Part shown: piece by piece, positions 1-5,364 of the stretch
Layout of the letters: each line of letters starts with the position of its first letter
How positions within the stretch are numbered: position 1 is the first letter of the stretch
From: CADDYX01 sp045809925
Lineage (GTDB): Bacteria; Verrucomicrobiota; Verrucomicrobiia; Chthoniobacterales; UBA10450
Assembly: GCA_045809925.1 (NCBI GenBank)
Contig: JBJMWX010000026.1
Location: 1 to 7,499, forward strand
Direction: 5' to 3'
Length of the DNA stretch: 7,499 nt
The notes under the pieces: model-generated
What the model saw: only the letters and a program-made list of their open reading frames with translations
Database searches by the model: none
What the model was told of the DNA's origin: nothing
Translations under genes and position numbers: made by a program

Positions 1-1
1 G

Positions 2-688
2 CAGCATGTCATCATTCAATTCGCGGATAACGGCGTCGGCATCGATCCCGAGGTGCTGCCGCGCATTTTCAATGCTTTCGAGCAGGGAGGCCGGACGACC
101 ACGACCAAGTACGGTGGGCTCGGCCTCGGTCTCGCTATTTCCAAGAGCATCATTGACGCACATGAGGGTCAGATTACGGCCGAGAGTGGCGGTCGTGATG
201 GAGGCGCCGCCTTTACCATCACGCTGCAGGCGATCGCTACCTCTCTCCTCGACGGGCCTGCCTACGTGCTCGCGCCGCGTGGACGAACCGCTGCCGGCCG
301 ACGCGTTTTGCTGGTCGAAGATCACGACGACACAGCGCGCGTCTTGCGCCGTATCCTTGAGCATGCCGGCTACGAAGTTGCCCTGGCCGCGACTGTCGCC
401 GAGGCACGAGAATGCGGCGCGAATCAGCAATTCGATCTGCTCATCAGCGACATCGGCCTGAGCGACGGAAGTGGCCTCGACCTGATGCGCGAGCTCCGCG
501 CGACCACGGCGATCGAAGGAATCGCGCTCAGCGGCTTCGGAACTGAGGATGATGTCGCGGCGAGCCGGGCCGCGGGATTCGCCGAACACCTGACGAAGCC
601 AATCGGCTGGGAACGGTTACGTGGCGCCATCGAGCGGATCGTAAGCGGCGCGCCCGCCGAGCAGCAGGACGAGCTCTCGCCCGCTTAG
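2..688 (+). CDS. Hybrid sensor histidine kinase, C-terminal part (HATPase + receiver)
   Basis: This is the 3' end of a two-component hybrid kinase; the frame is open to the left edge, so the sensor and dimerisation/phosphoacceptor-His domains lie outside the window. The first residues carry the N/G1 box of a HATPase_c domain (ADNGVGID), followed by an F box (IFNAFEQGG) and a G2 box (YGGLGLGLAISKSI), which bind ATP. After a linker of about 35 residues comes a CheY-like receiver starting RRVLLVEDHDD, where the acidic pocket is visible. The phospho-acceptor Asp lies in LLISDIGLSDGSG, the switch Ser in ALSGFG and the conserved Lys in HLTKPI. All receiver catalytic residues are present, so an active phosphorelay is expected. 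The stop (TAG, 686-688) overlaps the stop of the convergent cytochrome gene. The signal sensed and the target cannot be told from this fragment. Confidence 0.93.
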   Translation, partial: QHVIIQFADNGVGIDPEVLPRIFNAFEQGGRTTTTKYGGLGLGLAISKSIIDAHEGQITAESGGRDGGAAFTITLQAIATSLLDGPAYVLAPRGRTAAGRRVLLVEDHDDTARVLRRILEHAGYEVALAATVAEARECGANQQFDLLISDIGLSDGSGLDLMRELRATTAIEGIALSGFGTEDDVAASRAAGFAEHLTKPIGWERLRGAIERIVSGAPAEQQDELSPA

Positions 689-2142
689 CGCCTCGCAACC
701 GCATCGCGCACCATCTCCTTAAACGAGAGACGCGGCGTCGGCGATGGCGCGGCCGCGGCAATCTGCCGAGGCGCGTGATAGGTGTGACAGACCATGCACT
801 CGGAGGCGATTTTGCCGGCTGGGCTGTGACAGATCACACAGTTCGCTTTAGCCGGCATCAGAACATCGGACGTCTCGCGGCTCTGGGTCGCGTGGTGGCA
901 CTCGTCGCATTTAACGCTTTGATGTTTTGCATGATTAAAATGTGCCTGCGGCATCCACCGATCGGCGAAGGCAGGTTTGGTCACCGCCGGGACGAGCGCC
1001 GCCTGCGGCTTGACCTCGTGACAAAAGGCGCAGCCATAAAAAGCCGCGCGCGTCCCCACCACGCCCGCCTGCGGCTTGTAGGGATCGACCGTGAAAAAAA
1101 CGCGGCGCTCCAGCTCTTCCCCGGAACGCACCTGGTCGCGGAGCTGCGCCACCTGCTGCGCGACGAAGCTCTGGATTTGCGCCGGCGCGGTGATGCCTTT
1201 CGTAAGCGCAAGATCCGCGTAATGCGTCGGCAGCGAGTGGAGATAGCCGCGCACGGCCGTGGCATCACCATGCGGCAGCTGCATCTCGGGATTCTTAATG
1301 TCGAATTGCAGTGAGTGGCACGCCTGGCAGTTGGCCGTGAAAGTCACGCGCTGCATGAAACGTCCTTCGACGTCGGGCTTGTGGCAGTACTCGCAATCCA
1401 GCTTCTTTCCGTTCACCTGGGGAATGTCGGCGCCGCTCAGGTGACGCTGGTGATTGAACCGGAGCACATCGGGGTCGCGCGCCTTCTCGCTGATCACCTG
1501 AAATTCGGGGTGCTTGTCGGCGAAAGTCGGAAAGACCTGAGTGTAACCACGAGCAGGGCGAGGCAGGTCGAAAACAAACTGCTGAGGCGGATGCGGCCGA
1601 ATGTGGAAGGCGTCTGCGGGAAGGTGCGCGCCTTTCTCAGCCGATGCCTCCATCACGGCAGCGTTGTTGTGGCACGCTGCGCATTGTGATGTGGCAACGA
1701 TTCGCAGCGACCTGCTGCCCTGGTGTTCCATGTGACAAGCGGAACAGGAGCGATTCTCGACCACGTTCGGCTCGTGCAAGGTGTGCTGCTGGTGGCAAAC
1801 CTCGCACTTGCGATCAATCGTATTGAACTCGACGCCGCTGTGGAAACGCTCCTTCAACGCGGCGATCAGCTGCGGGCGGTCGGGAGCGCCGGCCGCTTCC
1901 TCGTGGCACTGTTTGCAGTCGTTTCCAAATTTGGCGTGGGGAGCCGAGATGCGGCCGGCGTTAAAGAATTCCTCGGAGGCGCGCTGCCGGTAGAAAATAA
2001 CGATCGCCAGTATTCCGCCGATGATTGCCACTGCGGTGGCAGCGATCCGGGCCAGCTTCCAGGGATAGAGGCTGCTGTAGTTCGCGACGATCGACCAGTA
2101 CCGCTGCGAGATCTGCTTTTGCGTCCGCTCGAGTCGGCCCAT
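685..2142 (-). CDS. Membrane-anchored decaheme c-type cytochrome
   Basis: A 485-residue multiheme cytochrome c that probably carries electrons on the periplasmic face of the inner membrane. From the ATG at 2142, a short Lys/Arg-containing cytoplasmic tail is followed by one uncleaved hydrophobic segment (about residues 28-51, ending in IVIFYRQRA). Ten CxxCH heme-binding motifs follow: CKQCH 76, CEVCH 113, CSACH 133, CAACH 154, CEYCH 250, CQACH 272, CAFCH 371, CDECH 412, CVICH 435 and CMVCH 449. Extra His residues in FNHQRH, FNHAKH and similar patterns fit distal ligands, suggesting mostly bis-His low-spin hemes as in the cytochrome c3/c7 and NapC/NrfH classes. About 95 residues without heme motifs separate hemes 4/5 and 6/7. 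A TTG at 2196 would add 18 residues. I prefer the ATG because the extension has no ribosome binding site and is not signal-like, although the site before the ATG is weak too. It lies downstream of the b-type membrane protein and is probably cotranscribed. The physiological acceptor is unknown. Confidence 0.92.
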   Translation of the reverse strand: MGRLERTQKQISQRYWSIVANYSSLYPWKLARIAATAVAIIGGILAIVIFYRQRASEEFFNAGRISAPHAKFGNDCKQCHEEAAGAPDRPQLIAALKERFHSGVEFNTIDRKCEVCHQQHTLHEPNVVENRSCSACHMEHQGSRSLRIVATSQCAACHNNAAVMEASAEKGAHLPADAFHIRPHPPQQFVFDLPRPARGYTQVFPTFADKHPEFQVISEKARDPDVLRFNHQRHLSGADIPQVNGKKLDCEYCHKPDVEGRFMQRVTFTANCQACHSLQFDIKNPEMQLPHGDATAVRGYLHSLPTHYADLALTKGITAPAQIQSFVAQQVAQLRDQVRSGEELERRVFFTVDPYKPQAGVVGTRAAFYGCAFCHEVKPQAALVPAVTKPAFADRWMPQAHFNHAKHQSVKCDECHHATQSRETSDVLMPAKANCVICHSPAGKIASECMVCHTYHAPRQIAAAAPSPTPRLSFKEMVRDAVARR

Positions 2143-2204
2143 TTTAGCGGACCCGTTGTTCAGCACGGACGCGACGTGCGTCACTCGACGCAGCAAAATC
2201 GCAG

Positions 2205-2253
2205 GGCAAGCGCATCGCCTGCCTCGAGTGGCTGGCAGGCGGGAGCGCCTGCC
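2205..2253. repeat. Tandem pair of GGCAGGCG/CGCCTGCC hairpins (REP-like intergenic repeat)
   Basis: Two inverted repeats of one type stand side by side between the two minus-strand redox genes. The right one has perfect 8-bp arms (2234-2241 and 2246-2253) with a GGAG loop. The left one has arms 2205-2212 and 2216-2223 with a CAT loop and a single mismatch, which is a G-U pair in minus-strand RNA. Ten bases separate them. The outer arms (AGGGC..., ...GCCCT) are also complementary, so the whole block could fold as one larger structure. No T-run follows on either strand, so a classical intrinsic terminator is not supported. From memory, similar GGCAGGCG-type hairpins are frequent between genes in Verrucomicrobiota genomes; I could not check this here. 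It may stabilise or attenuate the transcript between the two genes. Confidence 0.7.
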
Positions 2254-2271
2254 CTACAACGCCTTGTCTCA

Positions 2272-3366
2272 TCAGTAGTAAAACAGCGTCACGTATGCGT
2301 GCCAAAAAGTGAGGATGATGAGGAGAAAAGACGTCGGCACGTGGACAAAGAGCCAACCGTGCAACCATTGTTGAAGCCGCACCTGGAGATCGATCAGACG
2401 CCGCTCGTCGCACCACGATTCCAGCTCGTCGACGCGTCCGCGGTAGGGCTCAGCCACGCGCAGTCTCATTTGTCGGAATGTTTCCTGGGCGAGGCCCGCA
2501 TCGCCCAAGCGGAACCGTCGTCCGCGTTTTGAGCGCAAATACGGAAGCACGTGGCGATCGACGAATTCTGCCAGCACGAGTTCGGACGGGAGCTCGCCGC
2601 CAAGCTCGAGCGAGGAGCCTCGTTGCGGTTTGTCCTCTTCGTGGAATTTCACCGACGCGCCGCCAATTTCGGCTTCCGTCGAACCGATCGAGGCCGCGGC
2701 GAGCGATTCCGCCGCTACCTCACGTTCGACGCGCGCAGCAGGCGCGCTGTAGGCCGTTCGGGATCTGCGATCGGGCTGTGCGCCATTTCGAGCCGAATCC
2801 AGCTGTGGCGCTGCGAGTCTCAATGCGTCCCGCATTTTCTCCGCGGACGAGTAGAGTTGCGCCCGGATGTTGGGCAGTTGCTGGAACACGGGTTCTGCTG
2901 GCAGCCGCTCCTTCATCAAAGTGGGCAGACGGTGCTGCAACATGAGACCGTAAATGCCGCTCACCATTACGACGCTGTAGAGCGCGACGAGCAGCGCAGT
3001 CATCGGCCCGCCGAGCCGAAACCCGCTGTGCAGAATGACGAGCGGAATCGTGAGCAGCGTAAGCCAGATGTGAGCGCGCAGCCATCGCTGCACCGTGCCC
3101 ATTCGCCAGAGCGGCAGTTTTTTTCGCAGGCTGAGCAATGCGGCAAAAAGGAAGATGGCGAGCGCAATCGCGCCGAACCACAGGCCGAGGGGCGTGCCGC
3201 CGACGCTGCGGTGATCGGACGGCGTTTGCCGGAGCGTATCTGGCAGTTGCATCGCAGGCGACAGCCGTTCCGGATAGAAATTGCCGACGTAGAGCCAGCA
3301 CGCTCCAGCTGTGGCAAGCACGACAAAGATCAGCCACGGGACGTGTTTTGCGTTGGTAATGCGCAT
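2272..3366 (-). CDS. Polytopic membrane protein, putative diheme b-type cytochrome
   Basis: A 364-residue integral membrane protein from the ATG at 3366. Hydrophobic segments lie at about residues 10-30, 60-80, 97-115, 120-143 and 334-362. Two helices each hold a His pair exactly 14 residues apart: H99/H113 (AHIWLT...VILHSG) and H342/H356 (VHVPTS...FWHAYV). The same spacing in the two heme-binding helices of cytochrome b (bc1 complex) holds two b hemes, so a diheme b-type role is inferred; H336 is a further candidate ligand. Between helices 4 and 5 is a hydrophilic domain of about 190 residues. Its first part is Ala/Ser/Arg-rich and variable-looking, and its second part is more ordered (about residues 262-330, including ELESWCDERRLIDLQ). 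No motif for NAD, flavin or iron-sulfur binding is visible. The decaheme cytochrome gene follows about 130 bases downstream, supporting a quinol-to-cytochrome c step. I recognise no named family, so the heme assignment rests on spacing and context. There is no clear Shine-Dalgarno sequence. Confidence 0.85.
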   Translation of the reverse strand: MRITNAKHVPWLIFVVLATAGACWLYVGNFYPERLSPAMQLPDTLRQTPSDHRSVGGTPLGLWFGAIALAIFLFAALLSLRKKLPLWRMGTVQRWLRAHIWLTLLTIPLVILHSGFRLGGPMTALLVALYSVVMVSGIYGLMLQHRLPTLMKERLPAEPVFQQLPNIRAQLYSSAEKMRDALRLAAPQLDSARNGAQPDRRSRTAYSAPAARVEREVAAESLAAASIGSTEAEIGGASVKFHEEDKPQRGSSLELGGELPSELVLAEFVDRHVLPYLRSKRGRRFRLGDAGLAQETFRQMRLRVAEPYRGRVDELESWCDERRLIDLQVRLQQWLHGWLFVHVPTSFLLIILTFWHAYVTLFYY

Positions 3367-3405
3367 TTAGGTCGTCGTCAGAGCCGCTCAGCTTTGTGGC
3401 GGGCG

Positions 3406-3411
3406 ATGATA
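3406..3411 (-). promoter_or_regulatory. Possible -10 element for the minus-strand redox genes
   Basis: On the minus strand TATCAT (five of six bases match TATAAT) lies 39 bases before the ATG of the b-type membrane protein, within the divergent intergenic stretch 3367-3548. No convincing -35 hexamer stands 16-18 bases upstream of it, so this is only a weak candidate. Confidence 0.2.
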
Positions 3412-3510
3412 CGCAGCGGCGCGTGAACGGTGGAAGCATTTTAACGAGCCAGGGCGAGGACGACGATCGCGAAGATTGGCATCCTGGGAGACGTCGCTGG
3501 TGTTTCAGCG

Positions 3511-3540
3511 TTGACACCTTCGTTCCTAAACGCGTAGTAA
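3511..3540 (+). promoter_or_regulatory. Possible promoter before the small membrane protein gene
   Basis: A perfect -35 hexamer TTGACA (3511-3516) is followed after 18 bases by TAGTAA (3535-3540), a poor -10 match. If used, transcription would start within a few bases of the ATG at 3549, giving a nearly leaderless message. That agrees with the lack of a ribosome binding site there. The -35 match could still be chance. Confidence 0.3.
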
Positions 3541-3548
3541 CGCACGCC

Positions 3549-3905
3549 ATGAAACGTCTCGCCGCCTTAACCTGCTTCTTTCTACCGCTCGCCAGCCTCC
3601 TCGCGCAGGATGACAGTCCCACGGCCACTGCTTCTGTTGGCGCCGGGGATGCTGCAGCCGGGGCAGCCGGAGCCCTCTTTGCCGGCGGCTGCGGACTGCT
3701 CTACTGCGGAACGCTCCTCGCCATCTACCTCGCTGGCGCCATCTGGGTGACGCGCGACGCGAAACGGCGCAATTCACCAAACGCAACACTGGTCACGGTC
3801 TTGACCTGGATCCCGCCAACATGGCTGATCGGCATCATCGTGCACCTCGTCACACGACCGAAGAACGGCGGCAGTACAGGCACGACTCCGCCGCCGACGG
3901 TTTAG
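3549..3905 (+). CDS. Small signal-peptide membrane protein of unknown function
   Basis: A 118-residue protein. The chosen ATG opens a typical signal sequence (MKRLAALTCFFLPLASLLA, cleavage likely before QDD). The open frame continues 51 codons further upstream, but that stretch reads as arginine/aspartate-rich non-coding sequence and would bury the signal peptide. After a Gly/Ala-rich linker come two hydrophobic segments, about residues 42-66 (ending AIYLAGAIWVTRDAKRR) and 80-101 (LTWIPPTWLIGIIVHLVTRPK). The pattern of a helix, a W-x-x-RDAKRR turn and a second helix ending in a basic TRPK resembles the short two-helix membrane modules seen in PLDc_N-like and other small envelope proteins. That likeness is weak and no function follows from it. 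The C-terminal tail is Gly/Thr/Pro-rich. It ends four bases before the YidD-like frame and is probably cotranscribed with it. No ribosome binding site is seen. Confidence 0.7.
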   Translation: MKRLAALTCFFLPLASLLAQDDSPTATASVGAGDAAAGAAGALFAGGCGLLYCGTLLAIYLAGAIWVTRDAKRRNSPNATLVTVLTWIPPTWLIGIIVHLVTRPKNGGSTGTTPPPTV

Positions 3906-3909
3906 CCGT

Positions 3910-4257
3910 TTGTCGGAAGCGCCTCATCCCGCTTCGTCGGGCCGTGAGCGCTCGAATCGAATTAAGTTGATCGCCGCGGTTGCGCTCGCAGCCGCGGCGA
4001 TGTTCGATTGGACACGACCGCCGGCCAGCCAGTGGTCTGTTCGCGCTTACGACGTCGCGGTAATCGGTGGATATCGGACGGCCGTCCGGCCGATCACGCG
4101 ACACGTGGTTCGGTGCCGTTTCCAGCCGACCTGTTCGCGATACTCGCAAGAAGCAATGCAACGGCATGGCTTTCCAGTTGGTTTCGTTCTGACCAGCTGG
4201 CGACTGATACGCTGCGGCCCTTGGATTCATGAGGGGACGCGCGACCCGGTTCCATAG
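3910..4257 (+). CDS. yidD: YidD-family membrane protein insertion efficiency factor
   Basis: YidD proteins are small inner-membrane-associated factors that help YidC-dependent insertion of membrane proteins. The family signature is clear in the C-terminal half: CRFQPTCSRYSQEAMQRHG (from residue 69), then SWRLIRCGPW and the terminal DPVP. C69, C75 and C102 are the conserved cysteines. At 115 residues it is longer than most YidDs (roughly 70-85) because of an N-terminal extension with a basic segment and a hydrophobic stretch (about residues 18-34, IKLIAAVALAAAAMF). The usual GG before DPVP is replaced by EGTR. The start is uncertain: the TTG at 3910 lies four bases after the upstream stop without a Shine-Dalgarno sequence, and an in-frame ATG at 4000 would give about 85 residues, near the normal size. 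yidD normally sits between rnpA and yidC, which are absent here, so this may be a second, specialised copy. Confidence 0.85.
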   Translation: MSEAPHPASSGRERSNRIKLIAAVALAAAAMFDWTRPPASQWSVRAYDVAVIGGYRTAVRPITRHVVRCRFQPTCSRYSQEAMQRHGFPVGFVLTSWRLIRCGPWIHEGTRDPVP

Positions 4258-4282
4258 AGTGACGCAGCGGTCGCAAGTACTG

Positions 4283-4321
4283 CTTGTTGAGCTTCCGGAG
4301 GACGCGAAAAAAGCTCGCAAG
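4283..4321. other. Stem-loop between yidD-like gene and peptidase gene
   Basis: The arms CTTGTTGAGCTT (4283-4294) and AAGCTCGCAAG (4311-4321) pair over 11 positions, with one G-T wobble and one bulged T. They enclose a 16-base loop that contains GGAGGA (4297-4302). No T-run follows on either strand, so it is not a standard rho-independent terminator. It lies 25 bases after the yidD-like stop and 30 bases before the peptidase ATG, so it could be a weak terminator, an mRNA-stability element or an attenuator. The loop purine run has no start codon at a usable distance. Confidence 0.4.
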
Positions 4322-4351
4322 CCCTAGCCAGTTCGGTTGCTATGCGATCTC

Positions 4352-5170
4352 ATGCCCCGGACAACGCGCCGCCGCCGAACTGCCCGCCAGACCGTGTCGG
4401 CCTCGTCACGTTCAGTAGCCCGCTACGGGTGGGTCCCGGACCTGCCCGACCAGCGCGATTTCCTCTACTCTGCTCCCCCGCTTTTCCTCCTCCGCGAACT
4501 ACCGACCAAAGTCGATCTCCGGCCGTCGTGTCCGCCGGTTTACGATCAGGGACAGCTCGGGAGTTGCACGGCGAACGCAATCGGTGGCGCGATCGAATTC
4601 GATCAGATGAAGGAACAGCTCGCGAATGTGTTCATTCCTTCGCGTCTCTTCATTTACTACAACGAGCGCGCGCTCGAAGGCACCGTCAGCTCAGACAGTG
4701 GGGCGATGATCCGTGACGGAATCAAGACAGTCGCGAGACATGGCGCATGCCCGGAATCGATGTGGCCGTACAACGTCGCGAAATTCAAAATGAAACCGAC
4801 GCGAGCCTGCTACGACGAAGCGTCGCGGCACACCACCGTTACCTACATGCGTCTGGTGCAGGTGCTCCAGCAGATGAAAGGCTGTCTGGCCAGCGGCTTT
4901 CCATTCGTCTTCGGTTTTACCGTTTACGAAAGTTTCGAAAGCACGGCCGTGGCTCGCACCGGCAAAGTTCCCATGCCCGGAACGCGTGAAAAGGTGCTCG
5001 GCGGCCATGCGGTTTGTGCAATCGGCTACAGAGATTCCGACCGAACTTTTCTCTGTCGAAACTCCTGGGGAACGAAGTGGGGAATGCGAGGCTACTTCAC
5101 TATTCCGTACGCGTACCTGACGGACCAGGATCTGGCGGCCGATTTCTGGACGATTCGGCTGGTCCAGTAA
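4352..5170 (+). CDS. Papain-fold (C1A) cysteine peptidase
   Basis: A 272-residue peptidase from the ATG at 4352; an in-frame TTG at 4337 would add five residues, and neither start has a ribosome binding site. Family hallmarks are in order: the oxyanion Gln66 and nucleophile Cys72 in DQGQLGSCTANA, the catalytic His219 in GGHAVCAIGY, and Asn237 in CRNSWGTKWGMRGYFTIPYAYL. The lead-in YGWVPDLPDQRDFLY is typical of bacterial C1 peptidases. The canonical Trp after the nucleophile is Thr. The papain Cys three residues before the nucleophile is Leu, so the usual first disulfide is missing. No signal peptide, propeptide or membrane helix is visible, only an Arg-rich N-terminus (PRTTRRRRTAR). Thus the product appears to be made in mature form in the cytoplasm, unless exported by another route. 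The substrate is unknown. It stands alone between the yidD-like gene and the ABC operon. Confidence 0.92.
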   Translation: MPRTTRRRRTARQTVSASSRSVARYGWVPDLPDQRDFLYSAPPLFLLRELPTKVDLRPSCPPVYDQGQLGSCTANAIGGAIEFDQMKEQLANVFIPSRLFIYYNERALEGTVSSDSGAMIRDGIKTVARHGACPESMWPYNVAKFKMKPTRACYDEASRHTTVTYMRLVQVLQQMKGCLASGFPFVFGFTVYESFESTAVARTGKVPMPGTREKVLGGHAVCAIGYRDSDRTFLCRNSWGTKWGMRGYFTIPYAYLTDQDLAADFWTIRLVQ

Positions 5171-5247
5171 TCAGTCGCGCGACCGTAGCGGCGCGAGGCG
5201 CGGGTTAGCCGCGGAATGACTGCGCGAAAAATATTCGGAAAAAAGTC

Positions 5248-5284
5248 TTGCCGAGGCATAGTGTTATACATAACTATATCACTA
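5248..5284 (+). promoter_or_regulatory. Promoter region with 26-bp operator-like palindrome for the GntR-ABC operon
   Basis: This AT-rich island contrasts with the GC-rich surroundings. TTGCCG (5248-5253) is a -35 candidate; the -10 must lie in the following AT-rich run, with TAACTA at 5271-5276 at 17-bp spacing, though it matches the consensus poorly. An imperfect palindrome spans 5259-5284: left half TAGTG-T-TATA, right half TATA-T-CACTA, with a central TA. Twenty of 26 positions are symmetric. Length, AT-rich core and position before a YtrA-type GntR gene fit an autoregulatory operator that would cover the -10 region. The repressor starts 70 bases downstream. Confidence 0.6.
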
Positions 5285-5289
5285 CATCA

Positions 5290-5364
5290 ATGAACCGGGA
5301 ACTTCCTCTAAGACAGCGGCCAGACTCTTTACCCGGTGGCCCGGGAGCAGCGAATGAGCCGTGA
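5290..5364 (+). other. Candidate 24-codon upstream ORF overlapping the GntR start
   Basis: An ATG at 5290, six bases after the operator palindrome, opens a 24-codon frame that ends with TGA at 5362-5364, past the GntR ATG at 5354 and in another frame. It has no Shine-Dalgarno sequence and could be initiated only as a nearly leaderless message if transcription starts near 5283. The predicted peptide (MNRELPLRQRP...) is polar and Pro/Arg-rich and matches nothing I know. It may be chance or a translational-coupling leader. Confidence 0.25.
5332..5347 (+). promoter_or_regulatory. Ribosome binding site of the GntR gene within a GC hairpin
   Basis: GGGAG at 5343-5347 stands six bases before the ATG at 5354 and decides that start over the in-frame GTG at 5336. 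CCCGG (5332-5336) and CCGGG (5341-5345) form a perfect five-pair stem with a TGGC loop. This hides the GGG of the ribosome binding site and suggests weak or conditional translation of the repressor. Confidence 0.5.

Noticed and set aside
775..1689. Plus-strand open frames (775-1314 and 1315-1689) opposite the cytochrome gene
   Set aside because: They are antisense to a gene with ten CxxCH motifs, and their products are Arg/His-rich with no recognisable domain; GC-rich coding DNA often leaves such frames open.
1723..3426. Long plus-strand frames (1723-2532 and 2551-3426) opposite the two redox genes
   Set aside because: They run across the repeat and both gene boundaries or opposite membrane helices, have low-complexity composition and lack ribosome binding sites. 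The minus-strand frames hold the real motifs.
2720..3628. 302-codon minus-strand frame overlapping the b-type membrane protein
   Set aside because: It is out of phase with the membrane protein and Arg/Ala/His-rich. It crosses the divergent intergenic region into the signal-peptide gene.
3973..4000. Repeated GCCGCGG blocks at the start of the YidD-like gene
   Set aside because: They lie in Ala-rich coding sequence of the hydrophobic segment; codon bias explains them better than a regulatory repeat.
5174..5220. GTCGCGCGAC palindrome and GC-rich stretch after the peptidase stop, considered as a terminator
   Set aside because: The 10-bp palindrome has no room for a loop, the following GC-rich part gives no clean stem, and no T-run follows at the right distance.
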